A stretch of 64,000 nucleotides of DNA from Welwitschia mirabilis. Taxonomy: Eukaryota; Gnetophyta; Gnetopsida; Welwitschiales. A program made the position numbers and the translations under genes. The DNA is taken from contig JBOZIK010000001.1 of the NCBI GenBank assembly GCA_051453625.1, forward strand, positions 190,426,127 to 190,490,126, written 5' to 3'. The notes under the pieces are model-generated. The model did not search any database. It was not told the origin of the DNA and saw only the letters and a program-made list of their open reading frames with translations. Positions 1 to 11,730 of this stretch are shown here, one piece after another. Position 1 is the stretch's first letter; every line of letters begins with the position of its first letter.

Positions 1-63
1 AAAATTTTCATTTTTAATTTTTTTTAAATTCTTATTAATTGAACTCTTAATTCATTGAGTAGA

Positions 64-2828
64 TGTCATATCCCATATTTTGTAAACCTTATTTACTTGG
101 ATATTAAGTATATTAAGCTTTCAGTCAAATGATTAATTATCCTTAGTTAAGTTCCTTATCAAATAAGATGTTATTTTAAATCAACCTTAGTTTGTGACTT
201 TTATAATTTACCATCAAAATAAAAATAATCATGTTAGAAGGTTTTTATGAGAAAATCTATCCAAACATTTAAAATTAGATAATCTCATTCTGTGATGAAT
301 TAAAATCACATGATAAAAATAATAAATTGGAAATTTTAAGAGGACATAATAGTATGTCTTACATCTTATTTACTCATTTAAATTCTTGATAAATATAATA
401 GTTGTACTATATTATGAATAAATATTTTCTTTCTTGTATTATGTGATTGATAGATTTTATGCATTTTAAAATAAATAAACATTTCAACAAGTACATGTAT
501 TCTTACCTAGAATCAAGAATGATAAATAAGTAGATTCACTTTATCATGGCTTTTATGTTCTTGAGATAAATAAGGGCACTTCATTCTTGAATGAATGGTT
601 AAGTAAAATGACTATTAAACATAGGTCATGAGTTTAAGTCCTTTCACAGTAAATGGTACTTTTTGAATTTATTTGATTTTTCTTTCTATAATTGATTTTT
701 CTTTGTATAAGTAATTAGTTAGTATAGCCATTATTTTAATGATTTAAGTTATTATTTAACTAGTTGTAAAAGCTCTGTAATATTTTTGTTATGGTGAAAA
801 TTGAATTTCCAAAATAGAGACATAGAATAAGAATAAAATATCTTATTAATTAATAAGTATAAATTAGTGAAATGTTTTTTATAAGTCTATGATTGTGTTA
901 TTAACATGAAAATATAAAAATATTAATTTTTTAATGGGTAATTATTTTTTAAAAAATTATTTATTAAAATATATTAGAAAATAAATGCAAAAAATAGTAA
1001 GCAAGTAATTCATGTTTCTGTAACTATATATTAACATATATGCAAAATTGAGAATCCTATGTTGTATAAAATTCAATAAGCTATTTAAAACATCTTGAAT
1101 CATTTAAAAACTCAAAGTATTTTGAAAGTTATGATCATTTTAGTGTAGTATAGTAGGAATATAATTTTAGAAAATTTGATAGTTAATGATAACCTTAGAA
1201 ATAATATTTTAAAATTCCAAGATAGTTTAAGTTAGATTATGAGAATCCTATTATGTGTCTAATTTCTGAAAAACTACCATAATTTATTTTTAGCTTCATA
1301 ATTAGTTAATTATTAATTTTTAACTATGATGGCTTCTTAGAGCCCAATAATGTTATAATTAATGTTTAAAATTATGGAAAAATTATTGCACAAAATTTAT
1401 AGGGAAGTTGAGTATATAAAATACATTTTTACTAGTAAATTTAAGTTAAATTACATATAAGTGGTATTTATTTGTAAAAATACTTCTTTCAACCTTTTTC
1501 TTTATCTTATTTTGAATGTGCATGCTTGTAAGAGTTTTCACCTTAGTAGTTTAAGTAACATAAGTAGTGTCTAGCTTATCATTTTTAATTGACTTATACT
1601 ATAGCCATATACATATTGGATAAAGATCTATATATTAACAATTATTTTTGATCTATAATTTCTTTGTTTACCTTCTTTACACTAATCTATAAAGATTTTC
1701 ATATGAGCATGAAAGAATATTTCTAAGATTGGCATAGCTCCAGGTATGTTTTAATTTCTTTAAGCACATCATTAAGATGTTATTTGATACATTTTAAATA
1801 TTTTTATTATTATTTAAAGAAAAATAAAATAATATTTTCTATATTTAAATAAAAAAGAAAAGAATACTTCCTTCATCTAGATTTTTATTATTATAATCTT
1901 GAATATCAAGATGTTCTTGTATGTGTGCTTTCTTTTCATGGTTGTTTCTATAAAATGAACCAAATGATTATTAGAATTATTATAACTAGGTAAATAATTC
2001 GTTAAATATGCACATTACTTAGAATTAATTGCATGCATTTGTGTAATGTATTCATCGAATAAGACTAAGCCAAGATAATTCTAATAACATTCCTCTCATA
2101 CTTAGATTTCATCACCAAGGTGGGTTGCATTACATTTTTTTTTAATAATAGCCCTTTGAAAGTGGATTTAGTCATCTTTCTTGTTCTACCATGTTTGAAC
2201 TTACTCTGACTTAATATCTCGAGCCCTTAGTATCAATGGATTATATTACACCATTTGGAAATGCTTCAAGGAAACCAGGTCATTTATAAGCATGCATCTA
2301 CCTCACATACTACCTGTCACCTATATTAGAGGTATATTGAGGTGTAGTAAAATCCTATAACATTGATACCAGCCATGTTTGTGTAGTTTAAAACTTAAAG
2401 TAGAATCAACTCACATCTGAAGGGTGGTCAGATATCGAGATGGAATGCCATTAATTAGAGTTGCAACCTTCTATTATATCGATTAGGTATTATTTTTAAA
2501 ACTTATCCTTGTATGTTGATAAGTTTAAATCTCCTCAACTATTCAAAAGATATCTTTTATATGATAAAAAACTAGAAATAAATGAAGGACACAAATTTAT
2601 GACATCTCTATTATTTGTAAATCAAAATAATCTAGAAATTAATTAGAGGTAAATATATAATATTAATATGATTTCTCTTTCTTAGAATATAGAAATTATA
2701 ATATAGGAGTATGTATAATTTGATCCTAGGTTTCTCTATGTCTATCAGGTAACAATATTAAAGAAGAAAGCAAAAGAAAAGGGGAAAAAATAGTACTTAA
2801 TTAGGGTAAAATAAAAGAGGGTGTTAGA
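64..2828 (+). repeat. 5' LTR of element I-a (internally deleted copy)
   Basis: Begins TGTCATATCC and ends GGGTGTTAGA, where the terminal CA has become GA. It aligns along its length with 3506-6858, but lacks about 880 bp that the other copy has between about 3750 and 4640, a segment that includes the LTR promoter and the block shared with family IV. At the deletion point (about 583-643) there is instead a tRNA-like fragment. No protein-coding sequence is visible anywhere in it. Confidence 0.87.
583..645 (+). repeat. tRNA-derived (SINE-like) fragment at an LTR deletion junction
   Basis: The stretch contains TGGTTAAG, then GACTATTAAACATAGGTCAT, then GAGTTTAAGTCC. The last resembles an RNA polymerase III box B (GGTTCRANNCC type), and the spacing resembles the D-arm, anticodon and T-arm order of a tRNA. 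It lies exactly where this LTR departs from its partner. Either a tRNA/SINE remnant filled a deletion, or a SINE inserted first and was then mostly lost. It is too short and diverged to be a tRNA gene. Confidence 0.4.
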
Positions 2829-3405
2829 AATTAGTACCAAAGCTCTAGGTTAAATAATACCTATGTTAAGCACTTATAAATTTATAAGAATATAAATCAA
2901 ATTATATTTTTAATGACTTTTCTCCTTAATAATCTTAAAGTTAGTGGTAGCTAGAATAACCTTAATTCTTAATAGCTATAAAGTTTATTATATCCCTTAT
3001 AATATTAGACCATGAGTAAAATCAATTATATCCCTGATAATACTAGATTCTAAAATAATTTTAAATCCTAGATAAGCATGAGTTTAATCATATCTTCTAA
3101 TAGTCATAAACCCCATTATACTTATAATTTTTCTACTCTCTAAATATATATCAAATTACATTTATGTTAATTCCAATAATTATAAAGGTTACACTAATTA
3201 TAATCTTATAATCTTAATAATTCTAGAAGTTGATTCTATTTGTAATAGTTCCAAAGTAGTCATAAGGTTAATTATAATCCCAACCCTTAGATGATCATTA
3301 TGCTAATCATATTTATGATAATTTTAAATCTCTAAACAAACCAAGAAGGATGATGAATTCAAGTCATTAAAGACTCCATTACATTATAGCTATAGATGAT
3401 AATCA
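2829..3405 (+). other. Leader (5' untranslated internal region) of element I-a with tRNA-iMet primer site
   Basis: Immediately after the LTR end comes AATTAGTACCAAAGCTCTAGG, a degenerate copy of the tRNA-initiator-Met primer site (TTGGTATCAGAGCTTAGG type). The following 550 bp match, in reverse complement, the sequence 58269-58594 next to the other family I element. Repeated phrases such as 'aatcatat...ataat' and short inverted words occur, but there is no open frame. It ends at a 100-N gap. Confidence 0.75.
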
Positions 3406-3505
3406 NNNNNNNNNNNNNNNNNNNNNNNNNNNNNNNNNNNNNNNNNNNNNNNNNNNNNNNNNNNNNNNNNNNNNNNNNNNNNNNNNNNNNNNNNNNNNNN
3501 NNNNN
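3406..3505. other. Assembly gap (100 N)
   Basis: A run of exactly 100 N, the usual marker for a gap of unknown length. It should contain the remaining internal region and the first roughly 280 bp of the right LTR of element I-a, so the true distance may be several kb. Confidence 0.99.
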
Positions 3506-4082
3506 AGGACATAATAATATATTTTGCATCTTATTTACTCATTTAAATTCTTGATAAATGTGATAGGTATACTATATTATGAATAAACATTTTCTTCCTT
3601 GTGTTTTATGATTGACAGATTTTATGCATTTTGAAATAAATGAGCATTTAAACAAGTACATGCACTCTTACCCAGAACCAAAATGATAAATAAGTAGATT
3701 TACTCTACCATGACTTTTATATTCTTGAGATGTGTAAAGGCACTTGATTCATAGCATACTCATTGTTTTATTAATCGAAATTGAAGAGTTTATCTCATTA
3801 TGCCATGTACAATTTTGAGATTTTTGCATTTATTCTTTTGATATATGTCTTGGATGAATTAAACTTACTTATGAGCCTATGAAGGATTAAAAAGAGCTAG
3901 CATAAGGAAATGATGCATATAATTAATCTTACTAATTAAAGAAAGAATATTACTCACCCTAGTTAGGTACATGAGTCATAAATGAGATCTTTTTTTAGAC
4001 TCCAATATCACTTATTACTCATCCCACTTATCAATACTAAATCATGTGATCTTGTGATCTTAAGTAATGTGCTTTTGTTTAT

Positions 4083-4116
4083 CTATATATAGAGATCCTT
4101 TCCTCTTATAAAAGGA
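4083..4116 (+). promoter_or_regulatory. LTR core promoter of family I (two TATA elements)
   Basis: CTATATATAG at 4083-4092 is followed by TTATAAAAGGAG at 4106-4117. The reverse complement of the first is conserved in the other family I LTR at about 40084-40095. The second element matches the TATA core of family IV LTRs (minus strand, about 42924-42936 and 49221-49233). A transcription start about 30 bp downstream is expected but not visible as such. Confidence 0.55.
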
Positions 4117-4381
4117 GATACTTTCCTTTTTTTTAATACAAGTTTATCTTTCTTCTTTTCTTCTTCCTCTCTCTTTCATTCGCTTGCTTGTGGAGCTTGG
4201 AGCTAAGGAACTCTTAAGCTTAAACCTTCATCAATCTTCAACTATTAAGGACTTACTAATATTTCCAATTAAGCTCTTTACTCTTAATGTCCATATGATT
4301 TCTTTTTAACATTCTAATGAAATGATGTAATATTGTCTTAGGGAATTATTTATGGATTTTATGCAATTATTTTATAAAATA

Positions 4382-4472
4382 TTATTCCCTTCCATTGTCT
4401 CTCACCAAGACGCTAGTGAGATATGGTGATAGAGGTTACTGATGGATGATTATGTCTTAGTTACCAAGGGGT
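4382..4472 (+). repeat. Leader block shared by family I and family IV LTRs
   Basis: This block (CTCACCAAGA ... GATGGATGATTATG) is present in reverse complement at 36956-37065 and 39690-39785 (family I) and at 42711-42812 and 49007-49110 (family IV). The rest of these LTRs is not obviously alike between the two families. It lies roughly 100-300 bp downstream of the TATA elements, so it would be transcribed. Confidence 0.65.
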
Positions 4473-6863
4473 TTATTATTATATATTTAAAAAAGCAAAA
4501 AAGAAAAAAAGGAAAAAAATAAATTTAGGTACCCATGTTCATTTTAACATTATATTTTTATTTATTATGCATTAGATCCATCTTATTTGGGGCAAAGTCT
4601 GATCCTCAAAAATCTCTTTAGGATAGTACTCTTTCATGGAAATGTCAGGGCTTATAGTAAATGGTTCTTTTTGAATTGATTCGATTTTTTTTCCCTATAA
4701 TGATTTTAATTAGTACATTAGTTAAGATATTCTATAAGTAATTGGTTAATATATCCATTATTTTATTGATTTAAGTTATTGCTTAACTAGTTGTGAAAAC
4801 TTTAATATATTTTTGTTATGGCAAAAATTAAATTTTCAGAATAGAGGCATAGGATAAAAACACATAGCTTATTAATTAATAGGTATAAATTAGTAAATTT
4901 TTTTATAAGGATAGGATTGTATTATGAATTTGAAAATATAAAAACAGTAATTTTTTTGATAGGTATTTATTTTAAAAAAATTATTTTTTAAAATATGTTA
5001 CAAAATAAATGCAAAAAATAGTAAATAAGTAATTTACGTTTCTACACTTATCTAGAAACATATCTACAAACTTGAGCATCCTACATTGTAGTAAATTAAA
5101 TAATATTTCTAAAACATCTTGAATCATTAAAAAACTCAAAGTATTTTGAAAGTTATGGTCATTTTAGTATAGTGCAGTAGGACTATAATTTTAGAAAATT
5201 TGACCATTTCTAACCTTAAATGATAATCTTAGAAATAATATTTTTAGAATTCCAAGATAGTATAAGTTAGATTTTGAGAATTTTATTATTGTCTAGTTTT
5301 TGAAAAACTACTATAATTTAAATTTTGCTTTATAATTAATTAGTTATTAGTTTTTAATTATGATGTCTTCTTAGAGCCCAAAAATGTTATAATTAGTGTT
5401 TTAAATTATAGAAAATTATCACATAAAATTTTATAGGGAATTTGAGTATATAGTATATGTTTCTATCAGTAAATTTAAGTTAAATTATATATAAATAGTA
5501 TTTTATTTGTAGAAATGCCTCTTTTACCCTTTTTCCTTATATTGCTTTAAATGTGCATGCTTGTAAGAGTTTTCTCCTTAGTAGTTTAAGTAACATAAGT
5601 AGTCTCTAGCTTATTACCTTTTTTTATTGACTTATAATATAGCCATATGAATATTGGATAATATTTATATCTTAATGATTATGCTTGAGCTATACTTTCT
5701 TTTGTTTACCTTCTTTCCACCAATCTATTAAGGTTGTCATAGGAGCATGGAAGAATGTTTTTAGGATTGACATAGCTCTAAGTGTGTTTTAGTTTTTAAA
5801 TACATTATTAAGATATGATTTGATGCATCTTGAGTATTTTTATTTAAAAAAATAAAAGAACATTTAATTTATTTGGAGAGAAAAGAAAATAGTATTTTCT
5901 TTATCTACTTTTTCATTATTGTAATCTTGAATATAAAGATATTCTTATATGCTTGTTTTCTTTTTATGGTTGTTTCGATAACATGAACCTAATGATTATT
6001 AGAAGTATTATAACTAGGTAAATAATCCATTAAATATCCACATTAGTTAGAATTGTATGTATGCAGTTGTGTGATGTATTCATTGAACAATACTAAATCA
6101 AGATAATTCTAATAATGTTCCTCCCCATACTTGGATTTCATCACCAAGGTGGGTTCCATTGCATTTTTTTTATAATACCATTCTGGACATGGATTTGATC
6201 ACCACTCTTATATCCTACCCATGTATGAACTTATTATGATTTAATATCTTGAGCCCTTGACATCAATAGATCATGTTACAACATTCAGAGATGCTTCAAG
6301 TAAGCGGGGGTTATTTGTAAGCATGCATCCATCTCACGTATTGCCTGTCACTTGAATTTAAGATATATCAAGGTGAAGTGAAAGCTTATGGAGTTAAGCC
6401 TAGCCATGTTTGTATAGTTTAAAACCTAAAGTAGAACTAACTCACATTTAGGAGATGACCGGATATCAAGTTGGAATGCCATTAATTAGAGTTACAACCT
6501 CTTATTATATTGGTTAGGTATTATCTTTAAAACTTATCCATGTATGTTGATAACAAGTTACATCTCCTTAACTATTTTCAAGATATATTTTATGTGATGA
6601 AAAATTAGGAAGAAATGGAGGACACAAACTCATGCAATCGCTATTGTTTTTAAACCAAAATAATGTAGAAGTTAATTATAAAAAATATATAATATTAATA
6701 TCATTTGTTTTTTTTAGAATATAGAAATGCTAATAAAGGAATAAGTAATATTTGATCCTAGGTTCCATTATGTCTATTAGATAATAATATTAAAGAAAGA
6801 AGGGAGTAAAAGTTAAAAAAAAGTGCTTAATTAGATTAAGATAAGAGAGGGTGTTACAGTAGA

Positions 6864-8630
6864 ACATTACTTTATTTTATCAAAAAGATCTTTAAGCATT
6901 TTAATAGACTTTGAGGATAAAAAGAGAATTCCTTTGACATTAGATTTAAAATCTTTAAATTCTTTTTGTAGCTTTAGATATTCTTGTGATTGATCATAAA
7001 TTTGATTAGCTCTAAGATTTTTCGAAAGATTCTTATCTTTTTCTTTGAGCTTGGTTAGATCTCTAAAATATTTCTCTAGAAGTTCCTTATACATTTTTTG
7101 TCTTATAGGATTTAACATGATTATTGAATCTATTGAACAAAAAAGTTAATATGTCTAAGATGATGTTTTGTATAACTTTTGTAATTAATGAATATGTTTT
7201 TCATTACTATTAGTAACATATTTTATTAAGTTTATTATTATTAATTAGTTAATTAGTTTGTATGTGTTATAATAGTTGTTGCAAGTATAGGATGCCATCT
7301 AGCAGATACATTCCAAGGGAACTATTTTTAAAAAAAGAAGGAAGTATTTCTTGCCATGTAAATTCTTGGAAGAAACGGAATAGAAACTACCAAGGAGGAG
7401 GTGAGAAGACATGGATAAAAGAAAGGAAAGAAGAAGAAAGTGGATTTTTTTGATAGGAAGGAAAAGGAGAATCCCAAAGCTAAAGATCAAGATAGGAAGA
7501 AACTCTAGGGCACTCTAGAAAAAGAACTAGCTACTAACTTCCAAGATTTAGTGTAACCTAAAAAGGATATCACTATCATCAGTACGCTTTGAAACAACTT
7601 TGTTATTTCATAACATGATAAACTAAGCTAAAGAGCTATATTTTTGTAACGAAATTACATACTTGAAAGTATTGCAAACAGTGAATGCTACTTGAAAAAG
7701 AAGTATTCTTACTCTCTTGCTCCGACATCTATAGCTGGGTAGATATTTAGGACATATTAGTACTTAGAAGTAGCTACTCTCTAATTTTATTTTATAACTA
7801 TTTTCTTTACAAATCCTTCATACTGTACTAAACATGTATAAATAAGTAGGTACCATATTATTCTAAGAACTTATCCTAATAAGGCTTATGGAAGCAATAA
7901 CTTTCACAAGGGGATCACTTTCAGTAACGTAAACAATAGGCTAATAGCTTTTTCATAAATAATTAATAAATCAGTTCCCAACTTAAACTATTCAAATTGA
8001 ATATTTTCAAGAACTGATCTTGGAGACACAACATATACTAATCTAGTTGCAAATTCGCTTAACTTAGTTAGTTTTTAAAGTAAATCTCTATTTTTTTAAA
8101 TAAATAATAAATTAAGCTTACTTAGGTTAATAGTCATATATTTTCTACATTTTTCTAGCAGAAAATTTACTATTTTTATATCATATCCCAACAATAATCT
8201 TTTATCATTTTAGCACTAGAAGAAGTATCCCTTTAAGCTGACTAACAAGAAATGAAGTATATAATTCAAAAAGATGGCCAAAGAAAATGGTAAGATGAAA
8301 AAGAAAAGTTCACCAAAAGTCCTGAGAAGTATAATCTAGAAGAGCAAAAAGAGAATAGGGTTAAGATGAACATTGAGGAGGAAGATTTTGATACAGATGA
8401 AACTACTTTAGGGCAAGTGGTTAAAGAGTAGATCTTTTCTTAAGTTCTATTGGAAATGAAACGATGACTGTCTAATTTTTTTTAAAACACCTTTAATTCA
8501 TGGAGAATCTTCAAATACATCTACGACAACTACAAATTTTTAGCCAGATGTTATTGGGAAGATGACAAAAGCTCTAGACCTTTAAATATGAAACACACTA
8601 GTTAGAAGATCTAAGTTTCATTAATCCTAA
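6864..8630. other. Degenerate sequence between element I-a and the gag of family V; small minus-strand ORF inside
   Basis: This is AT-rich sequence with short purine-rich stretches around 7340-7450 and 8270-8420. Acidic and lysine-rich reading frames at about 8290-8430 may be the worn N-terminal part or leader of the family V gag that follows on the + strand, but I cannot align them to a known domain. No LTR end is recognisable here. It also carries the lysine-rich ORF at 6867-7118. Confidence 0.4.
6867..7118 (-). CDS. Small lysine-rich hypothetical ORF (83 codons), possibly interrupted by element I-a
   Basis: I do not recognise this product. The 83 residues are rich in Lys, Leu, Glu and Asp with heptad-like spacing (for example KLKEKDKNLSKNL), which suggests a helical or coiled-coil segment. 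There is no membrane segment and no signal peptide. It begins at ATG 7118 and stops at 6867, four bases beyond the right target duplication of element I-a. Read past the stop and across the 6.8-kb insertion, the frame stays open for some 16 more codons before another stop. The element may therefore have landed at the 3' end of a slightly longer ORF. It could equally be chance in AT-rich DNA. Confidence 0.25.
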   Translation of the reverse strand: MLNPIRQKMYKELLEKYFRDLTKLKEKDKNLSKNLRANQIYDQSQEYLKLQKEFKDFKSNVKGILFLSSKSIKMLKDLFDKIK

Positions 8631-8647
8631 GGCTTTAAGAGTTCCTT

Positions 8648-9199
8648 GATAAAGTTAGGAATATAAACATCACATCCATACCCAACTTTGGAGGAAGTAA
8701 GCCTGAAGAAGCATCGATTCATCTAAGTCTTTTTTATTCTTTCTGCAAAGCTAATTATCTTGAATTTGAATCTAATTACCTAAGGTATTTCCCTTTTCCC
8801 TTAAAATGAGAGGCTCAATTATGGTATCAAAGAAATCCTAACTATGCTTTTAGTTATTGCAGAATCCTTAAGAAGGCCTTTTAACATAAATTCCAACCAA
8901 TAAGGATAGTGGAAGATTTAAGAGAACAAAGCTTGAATATAAAATAGAGAGATAGTGATAGATTTGGTGAATTCCTAGATAGATATGACATATTATTGGC
9001 TAAATACCCTAATCATGGAATTTCAGCTAGAGAAAGGGTGGGAGCCCTATTTAGAGCATTACAAAATCAAATCATAAAGTAATTAGACCTATTACGTAGA
9101 GGAAGTAGTAAAACAAAAAATTTACAACAGATAGAAGAGGCTATTACTCAATTTTATAACATAAGTCAAGGATGGACACAAGAAGAAAAAAGAAAATAG
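8648..9199 (+). pseudogene. Ty3/gypsy gag fragment, Tat/Athila type (family V)
   Basis: One frame, interrupted by at least four stops (for example 8807, 8945), reads as the capsid region of a plant retrotransposon Gag, the structural protein that packages the element RNA. Visible pieces are LWYQRNPNYAFSYC, then FGEFLDRYDILLAKYPNHGI, then ARERVGALFRALQNQI. They correspond to the 'W...LP', 'WERFKDLLRKCPHHG' and 'FYNGL' parts of Athila/Tat Gag. The frame ends near TQEEKRK at about 9196. Orientation and family agree with the RT starting at about 11455, so this is probably the gag of the same element. The copy is non-functional. Confidence 0.7.
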
Positions 9200-9890
9200 T
9201 AAGTGTCATATCAACAACAAAAGCAAAAGGCAATTTATATAGTTGTAAACACATTAGTTTAATGAAGAAGTTGCTCAAAAAGTAACTAATAATATGATAG
9301 ATAAATTCAATAAATTAACCATTCAGTAATTAAAGAATGATGAGGGTCCTATTTGTGAATATTATGATGAGGATGATCATGAAGGAATAGACTACCCTTG
9401 GATGCGAGAATTTATCTAATGGCTAGATATAAGTAGACTAGACTTGAGTGGTGAAAACCTACCATAAACTAGAAGAAAACCATATCTTTATCAAAGTAGG
9501 AAATGGATAGCAAAATACAAAAATCTCTGCAAAAATATGTTACATCTAAAAGGCAGAAACAAATGGAATATTATAGAAATTGGATAAATAAGACCATGAT
9601 GAAAGAAAAGATACACAGGAAGTTGAGAAGGAGGAAGGGAAGATCCTTGCTCAGTCATAGCCTAACTCAAGAAAATCAACCAGTAAAACTATAATTGCAA
9701 GATCTAGGAAAACAAAGGTAACTAACTGGGAATCTAGAAGGAGCAAAACACAAGACCCTAGTAATAACAACATAAAAAATGAGGACATTATAGAAAAACA
9801 ATCTGAAAATTTGCCTTTCCCATTGAGACATAAGCAGTTAGAACATCCTAGGGTTGAAAGAAAATTTGCCTTTCCCATTATAGAAAAGCA
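9200..9890 (+). other. Degenerate gag-downstream region of family V
   Basis: Short open stretches continue on the + strand, including an acidic patch (CEYYDEDDHEG, about 9352-9384), a basic 63-codon frame (9503-9691) and a frame with two near-copies of GAAAATTTGCCTTTCCCA 44 bp apart (about 9807 and 9851). A protease should lie between gag and RT in such elements, but I see no DSG-like active site. These frames are likely debris of gag-pro rather than genes. Confidence 0.4.
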
Positions 9891-10850
9891 AGATTTGCAT
9901 TATTCTGACTTATCAAACATCCACCATTTAGCAGGAATCTACAACTCGTTGGTTTCCAGAGTGGTAATCATGCTCTCATCAACAGGCTTCAAACTCTTGT
10001 AATTTCCAAATGCCCTCAGACTCTGAAAATGGCATGTCAGCCATGAAAGTTTTCAGTGTTTATCAGATCGCCAGTGAAATCATCAAACAGGCGACTAGAA
10101 TTCATGTATCAATACATATCCTTGGTGAAACATTTTTCTCCTGCTCATTTGTTGCATTGCTCACATGACATTGTTGCCGTAAATGACTCCACGTATGTCC
10201 TATTCCCTTATTTGCACAATGCGTTTCACAAACGAACAATCACTGCCAGCAACACAGAAGTGAAGTTTACAGAAACGGCGAATATCTGAGATGGAAAATG
10301 ATAAGTATCAATCACGAAAAACATGGCAAAAAATCTCGTCTTTTCTCTCCATCGTCCTTAAAAATGATACGGCAAGCTTCTAAATCTCTTTCAAAATCTT
10401 GGATCAAAGCCTTATTCCTTGCCAAAATCAGGCTTTGGGCAATCTATATAAGAAGTTACTACCACTTAAAATAAATATAACGGTGCATTGATTCGTCAAG
10501 TTCCTCTTCCTCTGCATTTCGATCTTACTTTTGTACATTTTAATTCTTGAAAAAGCTAAGTCTGGGCGCTGCCAAGTTCCAGATCCAGTGTGTGAGATAA
10601 GTTGCAACCAGTGGTGGATTCTTGTGAATGACGACTCCATCTCCAATTCCGAAGTCTGCATTTCTCAAATTCTGGATTGCTGCAGTGCTCTGAGTACAGA
10701 AAGTCCAGAATCAAAAAGGCCGTTCAGAGCCATCCTCTTGTTATTGCTTGACTCTAGGTTTTACTTTCCTGTTTATGTAATTTGTAATATAGTTGATATT
10801 CTTGGAAATTGTTACAAATTTTGTTTAATAATTTACTCCCAATTCATGTG
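9890..10850. other. GC-richer, low-copy-looking island; no gene recognised
   Basis: This island is visibly less AT-rich and less T/A-homopolymeric than its surroundings and does not repeat elsewhere in the window. It holds a TATA-like CTATATAAG at 10444-10452 followed by a 107-codon + frame (10531-10854) and an overlapping 77-codon minus frame (10428-10661); neither product is recognised. It separates the gag and RT remains of family V. It may be a captured or inserted non-retroelement fragment, or old chromosomal sequence. Confidence 0.4.
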
Positions 10851-11450
10851 TTAAATAGTCAATTCCATGGAATTTGATTTTAACATAAAGTGCACAATTG
10901 GATTTCTAATGTTGCAAAATGATATTGCATTCTGAATTTTACATGACATCTACCTATTACATAATTACAAAATTTAAGTTTTTTTGGTAAAATATTTAAA
11001 TCATCTATTTGTAGTAAAAAGTTGATTATTCTTTGTGAAATTAAGTGTAGTTACATTTATTTTTGGTGAAGAATAATTAATCATTAAATTATTTGAAAAC
11101 ATATTCTTATGACTTAAGCTTAGTCATGCATTGAGAATTTATTTTAATCTTGTAGAACTTTAGTTTAATGTTTATATGACATCTGCTTGTTACAATTCTT
11201 ACATTCCAACTCTGTGTTTAACATTCAAAATTGATTTGTTTAAAATATTGTAGTAGTTTGACTCTCTAAAGAAAACTTCATCGCCTTTCAATAGACCACT
11301 TATGTTCAATAATAAATTGTTTATATTATATGTCTAATTTTAACTTGATTCATGGACAATTATAGGCTTGACACACAATTTTTAGCATTGATTAAGTTTA
11401 CAAAATATTTGTGAATCTTGGGCATTTAACTTCACTATATCAGACTTAGA
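10851..11450. other. AT-rich sequence without recognisable feature
   Basis: This is simple AT-rich DNA leading up to the reverse transcriptase remains of family V. No open frame, repeat copy or RNA gene is visible on either strand. Confidence 0.6.
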
Positions 11451-11454
11451 GTGG

Positions 11455-11730
11455 ATTAGTTCTATTATAATAGTACCAAAGAAAGGAAATAAATAGAAAG
11501 TATTTATAGATTTCTAAATGTTAAATACGACAACCTATAAAGACCGTTTTCCTTTATCTTTATTGATCAAGTCTTAGAAAGGATATCTCGATGTTAATAC
11601 TATTTCTTTCTTGATAGATACAATGGATACAATCAAGTTCCAATAGCTTTAAAGGATTAAGCTAAAGCTACTTTTACTTGCCATTGGGACACCAATGCTT
11701 ATAAAGTACTACCATGTGAATTACGTAATG
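11455..11730 (+). pseudogene. Reverse transcriptase, N-terminal part (family V), interrupted by family III
   Basis: These frames read as the fingers and palm of a Ty3/gypsy RT, the enzyme that copies element RNA to DNA. Visible are IIIVPKKGNK, VFIDF, TTTYKDRFPLSL, FLDRYNGYNQVPIAL and KATFTCHWDTNAYKVLP, matching the family pattern 'VVPKK...CIDYRKLN...KDHFPLPFIDQ...FLDGYSGYNQI...KTTFTCPFGTFAYRRMPFGL'. Stops and one frameshift (near 11557) break it. The frame is cut at TAATG (11726-11730), where family III inserted. It resumes at 30919 with the residues expected next. Confidence 0.82.

Larger units (their letters stand above)
3506..6858 (+). repeat. 3' LTR of element I-a (5' end lost in gap)
   Basis: Aligns with 64-2828 and, in reverse complement, with 34548-37362 and 37463-41123. 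It ends GGGTGTTACA directly before the right target duplication. It keeps the promoter region and the shared leader block that are missing from the 5' copy. Combining copies, the complete LTR is about 3.6 kb, a length known for Tekay/Del chromoviruses. No coding sequence is seen. Confidence 0.87.
59..6863 (+). mobile_element. Family I LTR retrotransposon, element I-a, with 5-bp target duplication
   Basis: A complete element by its ends: it starts TGTCATATCC at 64, ends GGGTGTTACA at 6858, and is bordered by GTAGA on both sides (59-63 and 6859-6863). The left LTR (64-2828) is followed by a primer-binding site and about 570 bp of leader, then a 100-N gap (3406-3505), then the right LTR (3506-6858). 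The leader matches the leader of the minus-strand chromovirus at 58269-58614, so this is the same family. No protein-coding part is visible; it is either deleted or lost in the gap. The perfect target duplication after heavy LTR decay shows the two outer LTR ends belong to one insertion. Confidence 0.88.

Noticed and set aside
583-645. Functional tRNA gene
   Set aside because: No acceptor stem pairing is apparent and the A box is poor; only a tRNA-like fragment can be supported.
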